Counted from the first letter of the stretch, positions 22,675 through 33,799 are shown. The stretch: 64,000 bases of DNA from Hexactinellida sp. DTS-2022 (GCA_028753945.1 JAPNXP010000002.1:5084001-5148000); one strand, 5' to 3'. Program-made: numbers and translations. The notes: generated by a model not told the origin, from the sequence alone.

Positions 22675-23449
22675 TAAAATACACTGATCCTCAACCTCAA
22701 ACAGCTCACACGGATCAGTTATATTGGAGAATTCGTGATCTAATATAGGTTGTTTCCACATAATTGCCATATTTTGCAATACTGCACAAGCAACTATTAT
22801 CATGCATACTTTATCTGGAGTCTTCCGAAGTTCGCCATGAAGACATCTACGTTTCCATCTTCCAAATGTTTGCTCAATCATAACACGTGTTTTCTTATGA
22901 GTATAGTGATAATTGGATTGGGGAGTCGAGGCTGGTTGTCGATAGGGTGTCAGTAAGTAGGGTTAGCATGTAACCACTATCCCCTAATATGTGCTCCCGA
23001 ATAATAAGTTGTTTTCAACATATATTCTAGCCCTGGAAACCTTCCAAATGCGAGAATCGTGAACAGATCCAGGAAACGAGCCAACACATCACTAAATATA
23101 CCATCCGATCGACATATAACTTGGACATTAATTGAGTGGTAAAATGTCGGTTCATGTAATCTGCTTCATTTTCAGATGGTTTTTGAATGCGTATATGTGT
23201 CCCGTCAACTAGTCCAAGGACGCCTGGAAAATGATCAATTTCGTCAAATTCTGCCTTCTCAGCTGAGCTTGGCATACTAACATACTGGTTGTATATATCC
23301 TGAAAACCTTGTGAAACATCATGAATATAGCGAGAAGCTGAAGACTGGCTTACATTAACTCCATCTCCACAGATTATCTGGAACGTTCCAGGAGCAAAAA
23401 CTGAAGTGCAAGACAAACCTGTAATTGTGGGGGAGAGGCCAGTGGCGGC
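22675..23449 (-). pseudogene. PIF/Harbinger transposase (HARBI1-like), frameshifted but with all DDE residues
   Basis: Reading the minus strand from 23449, SPPQLQVCLALQF is followed by FAPGTFQIICGDGVNVSQSS. The join needs one extra T in a five-T run near 23395, so there is a one-base deletion. HFPGVLGLVDGTHIRIQKPS holds the first catalytic Asp (about 23200). YHSINVQVICRSDGIFSDVL and PGSVHDSRIWKVSR follow in two other frames, as expected for this family. HILGDSGYML holds the second Asp (about 22980). In the next frame THKKTRVMIEQTFGRWKRR holds the Glu (about 22870), and the end is VACAVLQNMAI...EDQCIL. At least four frameshifts make it non-functional. The part N-terminal to SPPQ (the HTH region) is missing. 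U1 begins at 23450 and probably interrupted it. Neither terminal repeat of the element was found. Family members act with the Myb-like protein encoded downstream (20461-22058). Confidence 0.9.
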
Positions 23450-23660
23450 GGAAGCTAATAAAAACTAGGGGGCAAACCTGTGTAATTATGTCCACCTTCA
23501 AATAGGAGAACGAAATATTTGGGCGACAAATATACTCTATGACTATGACTCTATGAGTATTGTAAATCTTACGATTGGCTATAAAATCCGAATTGGTATT
23601 CGAACTAAATATTTGCTACATTAAGGAGATAGAGGCTCAGAAATTAGAAACAATTGGTTA
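23450..23660 (+). mobile_element. hAT MITE U1, left part
   Basis: CAGTGGCGGCGGAAGCTAAT, then AAAAACTAGGGGG, TGTCCACCTTCAAATAGGA and CTCTATGACTATGACTCTATG match the left 200 bp of U2 (48952-50000). The right end was not found. Sequence to 23956 is AT-rich and unassigned. It interrupts or abuts the Harbinger transposase. Confidence 0.65.
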
Positions 23661-23960
23661 CAAAATCTAATTTTCGGAAAATGCTCTAACTAATGATTAT
23701 TATTGATCAACACAATAACAATAAATTTTAAGTGATATTTTCTCAAAAGTCTACATATATTGCCAGGTTCGTGCTTTGTTTAAAAGATACCACAAAATAA
23801 TGTGTGTTTATATATCCATGGTTCAAGACCCATAAGCATTTTTAAATAACCACAAATGTTAAATATGATCTTGGAATATGGTATGATTTTTTATTTTAAT
23901 TTCTTTTAATTATGGGTTTTCTATAATTCAATAAATTTGCGTAGGTAGGTTCTAAGTTAA

Positions 23961-24663
23961 GGCCTCCGACCTTCTGGAATATGGCCACAGGACCCCTAAT
24001 TTTTTATGTTAAAATCCATTAGATTATTGTATTTTGTTATATATTCAAAACAAAGTTTGACTCTCTAGCTCATATATTTTCCAAGTTACAGCAAGGTATG
24101 TGAATTTGGAACTAAATGACGAATCATTGTATTTCACATTATTTGAGAATTTTCTATTCACTTTCATTTCAGGAAAATTGGGCATTTATCAATGCGACGT
24201 TAGTACCAATATAGTTAGTACTAACTAGCTAGCTATACACTACAGAGCGTTTTAATTGATATCTTGTTTACTTTCAATACTACACCAATGACTTTGTGGA
24301 ATTTTTTTCAGAGGAGATAAATTCCAACTTATCATTCCGACAGTGTTGAAAGTAAACACGATATCGATTAAAACGCTCTATTACGTTCAGGTAGCTAGTT
24401 AGTACTAACTATATAGGCACTAACATCGCATTGATAACTGCCCAATTTTCCAGCAAATGAAAGTGAATAGAAAATTCTCAATTAATGTTAAATACAATGA
24501 TTCGTCATTTAGTTCCAAATTCACATACCTTGCTGTAACTTGGAAACTATATGAGCTAGAGAGTCAAACTTTGTTTTGATTATATAGCAAAATACAATAA
24601 TCTAATGGATTTTAACATAAAAAATTAGGGGTCCTGTGGCCATATTCCAGAAGGTCGGAGGCC
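23961..24663. mobile_element. Fold-back element W2 (703 bp, TTAA-flanked)
   Basis: Nearly perfect palindrome. GGCCTCCGACCTTCTGGAAT at the left and its complement at the right are flanked by TTAA (23957-23960, 24664-24667). The arms run about 270 bp each and include GACCCCTAATTTTTTATG, CAAAGTTTGACTCTCTAGCT and GTTAGTACTAACTAGCTAGC. The short loop contains TATCATTCCGACAGTG. No gene. A transcript through it would form a long hairpin RNA. Confidence 0.9.
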
Positions 24664-24681
24664 TTAATTAAATCAACAATA

Positions 24682-24761
24682 CAGTCAACTCCGCTTAATA
24701 GAGCCACCGGTTAATCGGGTCAAACTGGTCCCGAGGTGGCTCTATTAAGCGGATTTGACTG
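24682..24761. mobile_element. Palindromic mini-MITE K3 (80 bp, TA-flanked; best copy)
   Basis: CAGTCAACTCCGCTTAATAG at the left is complementary to CTATTAAGCGGATTTGACTG at the right, around a GGTTAATCGGGTCAAACTGG centre, with TA outside. It lies 18 bp from W2. The whole element can fold into one hairpin. Confidence 0.8.
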
Positions 24762-24763
24762 TA

Positions 24764-25528
24764 TATTAATGTGATGGTATTTTGGATAGCAAGAATGGCT
24801 AGGAATAGATGAAGCTTGGTGCAAATGAAAGTACGTATATATGGGTTTCTATAGACTAATAGTCTCCACAAGAAGTGCATCGCATTACGGTATTAAATAA
24901 TATATCAAAAGTATTATAAAAGCACAATCGTAATTAATTTGGCACTTTTATGTTTATAAATGGAACTAAAACCTGAAAGTGATAAATCATTGTTATAGAT
25001 AATTAATAAACAAATTTTGTGAAATAACTGATTACTTGCTCACTTTGTAGTTAGTCTAGGTAATAAATAAACAAGGCAGAGTGAAACTATGCAATACGTG
25101 TTACATTCTTGTAAACCAAACAAATCAGATCACCCGTTTTAAAATAATAGGAAACATTATAGCTGATAAATTCATAAAATAAGTATCTAAAAATGATGCA
25201 TTTTAACAAGGTGTTGAACTAACTGTAGTTGTTTATTATATAAAAATTTAAATTAATCGAGCCGAATTGGAAAAAGTTATTAATATCTATCAATCAATAT
25301 TATTAAAATCGATTGTTGTTGTTTGTTTGTCCGGTACTATTAAAGTGATGGGGGAATAAAAACCGCATTTACAATTGAGATAAAAGTAACTTCCAAATGT
25401 TTAATAGGTAAACAAAGTATGCTGAATTCGAATTTCGCATTTATAAATTTATTGTTGTTGTTCACAACAAATTCCTTTATCTAAAATTAACTACTTTTTT
25501 CTAAAAGTAGAAATATGATGATTTACCA
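24764..25528. other. AT-rich sequence without recognised features
   Basis: Open frames are short. GTTGTTGTTTGTTTGTCCGG near 25315 could be a worn SINE/LINE tail, but nothing supports a call. Confidence 0.4.
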
Positions 25529-25687
25529 GAGTTTTTTTATGCCAAATTAGAGGGCCCAAAAGTCCCTCTAATTTTTTCGCCAGGCGCCTCTAATTTTAAA
25601 TGTACTAACATTATAAGCTGTTAGATTTTGGGGTGAGGGACCTCAAATTGTTGGCAGGCCCTCTAAGCGAATCCTAAAAGAACACTG
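25529..25687. mobile_element. Small MITE with AATTAGAGGGCC sub-ends
   Basis: CAGAGTTTTTTTATGCCAAA and TTAGAGGGCCC at the left, GGCCCTCTAAGCG and CCTAAAAGAACACTG at the right. CAG...CTG ends fit a hAT-type MITE. No target duplication is clear. Confidence 0.45.
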
Positions 25688-25748
25688 GTCTACATAATTA
25701 GTAAACAATTGGTGAAAATAGAAAATTAACTTTAGAAATTAAGTTCCA

Positions 25749-25835
25749 GTGGCGGCGTGAGGCAAGATCAGGGGAGGGGGCAGCTTTTTTCTCTAATACA
25801 GGGGTCCCCAAACTGCGGCCTGCAAAAAATATTGC
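25749..25835 (+). mobile_element. Two adjacent hAT-type MITE ends
   Basis: CAGTGGCGGCGTGAGGCAAG starts near 25752 and CAGGGGTCCCCAAACTGCGG near 25800. Both have the CAG-GC-rich form of hAT ends. Neither has a matching right end nearby. Confidence 0.4.
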
Positions 25836-25883
25836 CATAATAAAAATTTAGTAGGTTTGCATTCACATTTTTGATCCAAACTA

Positions 25884-25917
25884 CCGTATTATAGGAAATT
25901 AATTTCCTATAATAAGG
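25884..25917. repeat. 34-bp palindrome made of two abutting ends of MITE family P
   Basis: CCGTATTATAGGAAATTAAT joined to TTTCCTATAATAAGG, with TA on both sides. The same ends border the 380-bp element at 38417-38796. Here the interior is gone, leaving the ends back to back. See findings. Confidence 0.75.
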
Positions 25918-26055
25918 TAATCAATATTCGCCTGATGAAATCATAGATCGTCAGTTAATCGAATTAATAGTTAAAACTACAGGATTGGACAATAGTTAAA
26001 TAATACTAATTTGCAAAGGTAACTGAACTGAGGAGAGAATAGGAATTCAGGTTAA

Positions 26056-26751
26056 GGTTCAGGAATACTCTACAAATTTCGAATATTTAGATAAAATCCA
26101 AATCATTGTCTATTTCTCTTTTATTGCATTTTGGGATTGTATTGATACCAATGAGTACTCTCAAGAGATTTCTAAGAAAGATTCCTTTTATTTTTCCAGT
26201 TTGACACACTTTGGTCACCTCAATTTAGGAATAATTGCTGTAAATTTTTTTTTCAAAAGCCGCTATCTAAAAACTAACATTTTCAGAATTGCGGAAGAAG
26301 TCATTTTGTCAATTTTTGTCGTAGAATCAAAAACTCAACGGTTTCGGAGATATCTCGTAAAGATACAACTTTCTATTAATGCGATTTACCCTAATATGAA
26401 TAGTTCATCTGTTTTTTGGATTTTGGATAAGGAAAATCTTCATTTGAAAATCGACATCACATAATAGTATTTGAAATCTAGAAAAATGTAGATATTCACA
26501 ATTCCTGTACTCAAAAGTTATATTACATCCAGCTAAACACATTTTATCATTAATATTCTTGGTATTGTTTATCTTTTCTGATTGATCTATTCCGCAAAAA
26601 TGGTAAATTAAAAATTGATTTTACCTCTCTTAGTATATTTGCCAATATTATTGTATTTTTGGCATCCTGAGGATGAAGTAATCCGCTGTAAAAAATTTAA
26701 TTCATTCGGGTAAATACTTTTGGTAGAAGTGCTCTAGAGTATACCTGAACC
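26056..26751 (+). mobile_element. MITE X3 (696 bp)
   Basis: GGTTCAGGAATACTCTACAA...CTAGAGTATACCTGAACC with TTAA outside (26052-26055, 26752-26755). Same orientation as X1. An 87-codon frame inside (26201-26464) overlaps a homologous frame in X5 on the other strand, but stop positions are not conserved across copies. Confidence 0.9.
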
Positions 26752-26869
26752 TTAAACAAATTTCCCCAATGTGTACAAACAGAATAATTACAGTAACTAG
26801 GTGAGCCTGAATAAATTGGAAACGCACAATCCAAACTATTGTGAATTGATGTGATTAACATGTAATATG

Positions 26870-28019
26870 CACAGTGGCGTCAAAACTGTAGTTTATAGGA
26901 AATAGGCATTTGGGTTGCAGGCACTCAAAAGTGAAGTATTATTGACATATAGGTTATTGATAGCTGCGAATTGAATGGCATCATCAAAAATGATGTATCC
27001 ACTCTTTTAAGTTTAGTTCTGGGCGATTTGTTGTAAATCAATGAAACACAAAATTTTTGGTTTGCTAACAATCTTTTAATACTCACCCATGATTATTGTT
27101 CAAATATCTTGAACATGGGGAATATTTCGTAAAAGCCCAGTTCCCAAGGGATATAAGGATTTGTACACTCATGCAAAGGGGGTAGATGGTCCTGAATGTA
27201 ATTATAACTTGTATTAGAACTCATAATACCCTAGATGACTTTTTCTAGCATCGCTGTCAATTGTGCATCACACTAAATAACCTCCGAATTGCGCAAAACT
27301 AACAGCCTTCAATATCAAAAACCCAATATGAGTTCATAGTTCGCTGCTCTGATTGATGAAATTGTCCTTACGTGCTCAGTTGTTCTTAATATACAATAAT
27401 TTCCATACATTTGGGTAACCAATAAGATATACTATTAAATAGTAGCGAATAATTAGTTTTAACATTTTCATAGCAACACAAAGAGACAATGGAATTCGCT
27501 AAAATATTCAAAGTTGCGCACTGTTTCGGAAGCTAAGATTTCCATAATTAATTCTTACAACATTAATCTAAAACCTGTCAAAATTTCTCGTTGATTTTTG
27601 ATGTACTGTTTTTTACGCTTACCTGAGATTTTTAATTTTGAAAGTTTGAAGAATTTTGGTTCATAAGAGCTTTTACCCCCTGTTAAATTTATAATGCATC
27701 AGTGTTACAGTAAATCAGTATAGAAATATATATTTATCATACTCATTTTGTATATATTTGAATACAAAATAACCACGATTCCTTATACAATGTAGTTCAG
27801 AGTTAAATGAAATATGTTTTATTTTTATGAATTCTGAAAACCGCAAATGGAACTATACATTTTATATAATTCAAAAATTATTTATCGGCGTAGTTTGTGT
27901 TCAAATCAATTGAAATTTCAAATGAATGTTAGTATACTATCTAACTTTAATTTAATACCATTTAGAGGCATTTTGATAAACACAAATATTTTCCTATTTC
28001 CATGTGTTAAGCCACTGTG
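26870..28019 (-). mobile_element. MITE Z2 (1,150 bp; CACAGTG ends, 5-bp target duplication ATATG)
   Basis: Inverted relative to Z1 and very similar along its length. Left end CACAGTGGCGTCAAAACTG, right end ...GTTAAGCCACTGTG. ATATG is present on both sides (26865-26869, 28020-28024). The two Z copies agree on 5-bp duplications when the ends are set at CACAGTG. No 8-bp duplication appears if the ends are set at CAGTGGC. Confidence 0.87.
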
Positions 28020-28151
28020 ATATGACATTAGATATATAAAGTCCATTGTAGTCACAGTATATAACATAATTCAAACACTAACGGAATCAAACATAGTTCC
28101 TTACTAGAACTACGATACCAAGGGATTAACATTGACACTTTGACAGTATTA

Positions 28152-28432
28152 GCAGCTAAAAGTATAGTCGGCACAGTAATAGTAAAGGCAGTGAGATTAG
28201 AACTGGGCCACTATAATATAGTCGGCACAGTAATAACTAACCAAAGGCAGTAAGATTAGAACTGGGCCACTATACTATAGTATAGTCGGCACAGTATTAT
28301 TATTATTATTAAATACCAAAGCACTAAGATTAGAACTGGGCCACTATAGTATAGTCGGTACAGTAATATCTAACCAGGCAGTGATTTCAATACTGGGCCA
28401 CTATACTATGTATAGTCGGTACAGTAATAACT
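28152..28432. repeat. Tandem repeat of TATAGTCGGCACAGTAATA units
   Basis: Four to five units of about 60-75 bp: TATAGTCGG(C/T)ACAGTAATA, a variable (ATT)n or AACTAACC part, GGCAGTAAGATTAGAACTGG, GCCACTATAC. Joins such as CACTATACTATAGTATAGTC are palindromic, as if MITE ends had been joined head to tail. One unit in reverse orientation lies at 63795-63850. Confidence 0.8.
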
Positions 28433-28920
28433 ACAGCAACAAAAGATTCTCATATAACTAGCTTGTAATGCAAGATTCTAGGTCACAATATCTTTAGCCA
28501 TTATATCCGTTCGAAACATGCCTCTTGGCTCACTTGGAGTTTTCACCGATTTGTTTACTTATTTTATAAACAATAACAATGTTATTCATATTATAAATTC
28601 GTAATGCTAAATTTGGAATCAGCATAAGTATACTTGTTTACCTATATTAAAAATTTGGAAGCTAGTCTCTAGCAGTGATGTGCTCCGTTACTCAGTAACA
28701 GAGTAACGGTAACGATAACGGAAAAAAGTCGCCGAGTCAAACATAATTCTAAACTAGAACTTCGATACCAAGTGATTAACAGTTGACAGTAAAGAAGGAT
28801 CTATAACAGATATGTAAGCAGTTCTGGAATATAACAAATGTTTGAAAAATCTGCTTCAAGGTACATATTGATTGGTTAGACTGATCAAGGAGCAAAAAGA
28901 ACACTATTAACTACGTACAG
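28433..28920. other. AT-rich sequence with one hAT-like end
   Basis: At about 28676 CAGTGATGTGCTCCGTTACTC and GAGTAACGGTAACG look like a hAT-type MITE start. The right end was not found. ATTTGGAATCAGCATAAGTA (about 28610) recalls the interior of family R. Confidence 0.4.
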
Positions 28921-28992
28921 GGGCGGATTGGGCCGCCGAGACACCGGGATAATGCCCGGTGGGCCGGTGGATCGATGGGCTGTGGATCTGTG

Positions 28993-29274
28993 CAGTGGCG
29001 CAAACAGGGGGGGGGCATGCGCCCCCCCGTAAAAGTTGAAGGGGGGCAACATTAATGGTGCGGGTGTGACCGTGCCCTCTGGATAAATAATAAAATCTTC
29101 AATATAATTTAGGATAGTAAATATACATATAATTCATTAAAAAATGTCATTTGTTGCAATCAATTTTTTTCGGGGGGGGGGGCAAGCCCCCCAGACCTCC
29201 CAAATAATCGCTCGCTACACTCGCTCCGCGCCCCCCCAACTTTAACCTCAGACTTGTAAAACTTTGCGCCTATG
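28993..29274. mobile_element. hAT MITE (282 bp) inside an older hAT-like element
   Basis: CAGTGGCGCAAACAGGGGGG...ACTTTGCGCCTATG with GATCTGTG / GATTTGTG (7 of 8) as target duplication (28985-28992, 29275-29282). G-runs and C-runs flank the centre, and GCTCGCTACACTCGCTCCGC lies near the right end. It sits within sequence starting CAGGGGCGGATTGGGCCGCC at about 28919, with CGGTGGGCCGGTGGAT on the left and GTGGGCCGGTGGATTT on the right of the insertion. That looks like the left end of another hAT element. Confidence 0.8.
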
Positions 29275-29350
29275 GATTTGTGGGCCGGTGGATTTCGGGT
29301 AGTGGGCCAGTTTCGGGGTTTTGCCAGGGCCGCCAAAGACATTATGAAGA

Positions 29351-29640
29351 TGGTGTTGTTGTTGTGGAATGTGGTGGTGGTGTTGTGTGGAAGGTGGTGG
29401 TGTTGTGTGGAAGGTGGTGGTGTGTTGTGCGGAAGGTGGTGGTGGTGTTGTGTGGAAGGTGGTGGTGGTGTTGGGTGGATGGTGGTGGTGGTGTTGTGTG
29501 GAAGATGTGTTGTGTGGAAGGTGTGTTGTGTGGAAGGTGTGTTGTATCGAAGGTGTGTTGAGTGGAAGGTGTGTTGTGTGGAAGGTGTGTTGTGTGGAAA
29601 GTGTGTTGTGTGGAAGGTGTGTTGTATCGAAGGTGGAAAG
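29351..29640. repeat. G/T-rich minisatellite, GTGTTGTGTGGAAGG units
   Basis: First GGTGGTGGTGTTGTGTGGAA-type units (about 20-30 bp), then regular 15-bp GTGTTGTGTGGAAG(G) units. The plus strand is almost free of C, a strong strand asymmetry. Several overlapping frames on both strands are open only because the unit has no stop codon, and I do not call them genes. Confidence 0.92.
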
Positions 29641-29700
29641 GAATTATGAAAAAGGTTTGAATATTCTCTTTATATAACACTTTCATTCCAGATCTGAAAG

Positions 29701-29935
29701 TCACGATTTCATAACCGAATTGAGAAGATTACATAAACTTCCTGTCACGTGGGTTATTGATTCTTGAAAATTGACCTAAAATATATTTTGTTGAATTCGG
29801 TTGTTATATGCTCTAATCGCGATTTCATAGCCGAATTGAGAAGAGAATTTATATTTCCTGTCATGTGATTATTCATGAATATTTCAAGCAAACGTAAATA
29901 TATTTAGTTGATTTCGGTTGCTACAAGCTCCAATA
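29701..29935 (+). repeat. Tandem duplication, two ~118-bp copies
   Basis: CGATTTCATA(A/G)CCGAATTGAG, CTTCCTGTCA(C/T)GTG, AAATATATTT and TTCGGTTG(T/C)TA occur in the same order at 29707-29816 and 29819-29935. The copies are diverged. Confidence 0.75.
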
Positions 29936-30570
29936 ATCATTACAAAATGGAATCGTAATTACACCATAAGCCCGTTGACCCGTTGAAAGCGAACCTCTGG
30001 GTAGAATTTGAATTTTCATCAATTTGTTTACCTAATTTAGGTAAACAACAACAACAAATATTAATATTAAAAATTTTAATTGCGAAATTCGAAAACAGCA
30101 TACTTATTTACCTATTATAACATATATTTACCAATTAAAAAATTTGAAAGTTAGTTTATATCACAAATAGATATACGGTTTCTATTCCCCATCACTTTAA
30201 AACAATCCGAAAACACACACAAACAAACACACAACGAGATTTAATAATACGCGCCCTTCGGGGTAGGTCGCTTCGCGACGGATCACTCTCTACCAAAGGC
30301 CGCTTCGCGAACCTTGTTCGTTCGTGGTGGACATTATGTAATACAAATAACGGCAGCCTTGCGGCCTTACCCAACGTGTGGTAAACAGAATAGAAAAAAA
30401 CCCTCACAGACGGGATGGGAGTGTGTACCTTCAGATTGCACTTCCCCAATGTTTAATTGAACTAGAATTTCAATATTAATATTAATAAAAAAATAATAAT
30501 GTTATAAAATGTTATATGAATATCATAACAATAACAAAAACTAATAATGTTATACAATATGATATATACT
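29936..30570. other. AT-rich sequence with a GC-rich block
   Basis: A short CA-rich tail (AAACACACACAAACAAACAC at about 30210) is followed by CGCGCCCTTCGGGGTAGGTC and GCTTCGCGACGGATC. A similar GCTTTGCGACGGATCGG occurs at 17190, so this is a dispersed repeat fragment. The minus-strand frame at 30192-30449 has no recognisable motif. Confidence 0.45.
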
Positions 30571-32075
30571 ACTCACTTCATCAAACCGGGTTTTTCTCAT
30601 TCTTATCCGGTAATCACATATTCTAGATGTTTTTGCTAGGGTCCTTCAAACACACAATTATCCCTCCGGACTTTTCCATCTAAATAAAACTTACTTCACG
30701 CTTCAAAGCTCAGGTATATTACAACGTTACAGTATACTATTCCTAGTGCAGTGGTGGCTATGGTTCTTATCTATATCCAGAGGAAGTCATCCGTTGCTAG
30801 CGTTTAGTAATAATATATTCCATACTACTGTACTAAATTTGATACTTTGTTATATACAATACTACTCACTTTATTATACCAGGTTTTTCTCTTTCTTATC
30901 CGGTAATCGCATTTTCTAAATGTTTTTGCTCGGATTTTAAAACACATACTTATCCCTCCGGGCTTTTCCATCTGAATCAATCCTACTTCACGTTTCAAAG
31001 CTCAGGTATTACAACGTTGCATTATACTAATCCTAGTTGATTGGTGGCTATGGTTCTTATCTATATCCAGCAGAATTCATTTGTTGCTAGGGTTTAGTAA
31101 TAATATATTCCATACTTCTGTACTAAGCTTGTTACTTTGTTATATACAATACTACTCACTTTATTAAACCAGTTTTTTCTCATTCTTATCCGGTAATCGC
31201 TTATTCTAACGGTTTTTGCTAGGATTCTTCAAACACACACTTATTCCTCCGGACTTTTCCATCTAAATAAACCCTACTTCACGCTTCAAAGCTCAGGTAT
31301 ATTACTACGTTACATTTTACTAATCCTAGTTCATTGGTGCCTGTGGTTCTTATCTATATCCAGCAGAATTCATTTGTTGCTAGGGTTTGTAATAATATAT
31401 TCCATACTACTGTACTTAACTTGATACTTTGTTATATACAATACTACTCACTTTATTTTACCAGGTTTTTCTCATTCTTATCCGGTAATCGATTATTCTG
31501 AAGGTTTTTGCTAGGATTCTTCAAACACACACTTATTCCTCCGGACTTTTCCATCTAAATATACCCTACTCCACGCTTCAAAGCTCAGGTATATTACAAC
31601 GTTACATTATACTATTTCTAGTTCAGTGGTGGCTATGGTTCTTATCTATATCCAGAGGAAGTCATTCGTTGCTAGGGTTTAGTAATAATATATTCCATAC
31701 TCCTGTTCTAAGCTTGATACTTTGTTATGTACAAAACTACTCACTTTATTAAACCAGGTTTTTCTCATTCTTATCCGGTAATCGCTTATTCCAAAGGTTT
31801 TTGCTAGGATCCTTCAAACACACACTTAACCCTCCGGACTTTTCCATCTGAATAAACCCTACTTTACGCTTCAAAGCTCAGGTATATTACAAGTTACAAC
31901 ATTACATTATACTAATCCTAGTTCATTGGTGGCTGTGGTTCTTATCTATATCCAGCAGAATCTATTTGTTGCTAGGGTTTTAGTAATAATATATTCCATA
32001 CTACTGTACTAAGCTTGATTCTTTGTAATATACCAAACTACTCACTTATATTAATCCAGTTTTTTCTCATTCTTT
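30571..32075 (+). repeat. 293-bp tandem array (five copies plus a partial one)
   Basis: The phrase ACTCACTT starts at 30571, 30864, 31154, 31446, 31739 and 32040, giving periods of 293, 290, 292, 293 and 301 bp. Shared blocks are TTTTTCTCATTCTTATCCGG, CCTCCGGACTTTTCCATCT, TTCAAAGCTCAGGTAT, GGTTCTTATCTATATCCAG and GTAATAATATATTCCATACT. Copies differ by scattered substitutions, so it is not freshly expanded. No frame is conserved and no transposon ends are visible. Confidence 0.95.
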
Positions 32076-33127
32076 ACGTTAATTCATACATTAATAAATT
32101 CTATTTTACTAAGATGAAATTTAATTTTAATAAAGAACTACATTTGTTTCATACATAAATTATGAATGCGATTTGGGAAGGGGAGTCAGACTCTCCGAAG
32201 GACAGTTAAGCAGTTCTGCTATTTAGTTACAGACTCGACTGATATACACTATCCTATACCATTTGGATGTACAAAAATTGAACTTTGTCTACGAAATATC
32301 CTAATTTTAGGCCAATCGAATCGCATAATCGTTAATTAATTAATCAATACTTCCCTCAATAGGTTACTGGAAACAAAAAGTTGTATGTTGCAAACCTGTG
32401 TTCATAAAAGCTAATCAGAAAGTGAAAAACTGACTGATTCGGTTAAAATTATAGTGCACCTAGCAGGGTTCATTCAGGCAAGTAAATATGAATAAACTTT
32501 TCTAAGCGAATGTGGCAAACTGTTTGACATTAGTTATGATATTACTCCACACTGGGTTTGATTTAATTACACGAGTAAAATGATCTATTTTGATATATAA
32601 ATTGTTTGCTATCCATAGCCAAGTAAATAATTAGTTCCAACTAGTAAGTTGCCTCACACGGACTATGCAAAATGATCAAACAAAACTACATTAAAGTTTA
32701 AAGAGCCGCGTGAAACAAGAATAATAATTACTACAAGAGGCATCAAGAATTTATTCAAAGACTTGTTTCGAGTGGCGGCATTCAGGGGGCGATTAATTTA
32801 CATCTTTTAATCAACCGTTATATATATAAATAATATAATATATATCACTAACACTTCTGGCAACGAGGCAGAAAAAAAGATTGATTAACTGGAAATTTGT
32901 TTCTATGTTAAACAATATTTTGAGATTAATGACCTTCATTAAAACAGCAACGCGATAGTTTTTATCGACAAAAATGCGTAGCCATCTACTAAAGTAATTC
33001 AATCGCTGCCATATTTAAAAAGATTATTATCACGAACGACTTTAGTGAGTCGGTATTTCGAATGAGAATGAATAAAGAATAGATAAAGAAAGGTAAATAT
33101 CAGTATAGTATAGTATGTAATATGTTC
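32076..33127. other. AT-rich sequence, nothing recognised
   Basis: Short frames only. The 63-codon minus-strand frame at 32811-33002 lacks any motif. Confidence 0.4.
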
Positions 33128-33799
33128 TACACCAACCAGCTAAAAGTATATGAACAACATAAATTCTAATGCAGACACAATATTCGACTGGGAACTTATT
33201 AATGGCAGTTTAAGGTTCAGGTATACTCTAGAGCACTTCTACCAAAACTATTTACCCGAATTAATTAAATTTTTTACAGCGGATTTACTTCATCTTCTAA
33301 CCGGCAAAAATGCAATAATATTCGAACTAGGTAACTCAGTGAAAAATATTTTTTCTAGAAAATCGTATTTTGCGGAACGGATAGGTTTTTTCCTGCTAAT
33401 GATTAGGAGTAGATTGTTGCTGCATTGCATTAAGAAACTCCTAAACTATCATATGAGTGCAAGAATTCTTTTAATCACGTATGAGTCAAATTTTTCATCA
33501 ATAAATGTGGACATCACTTTTTTCATCATCAATAAATTAAATAAAAATAAAAATAAAAGTTACAAATGAAATCGCTACACTCATATGATAGAACTAATTG
33601 AGATCTGTCCAAAACCGTTGAGATTTTGTTTCTAGGTGGTATATGAGTCATAATATGACTTCCGCAATGGCAATAATTGTGTTTGGAGATAGCGAGGTTT
33701 GAAAAAAAGTGTCCCCTATGGCAGTGGCTTAGGTAGAGGACACTAAAAAGTCTGTATCATTGAGAGTTTTCAATATTCTTCCATAATATTTGAAATTAA

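Noticed and set aside
29272-29704. Several 90-125-codon frames on both strands
   Set aside because: The minisatellite unit has no stop codon in most frames. Low-complexity products (Val/Trp/Gly or His/Thr/Pro) on both strands at once indicate no real coding.
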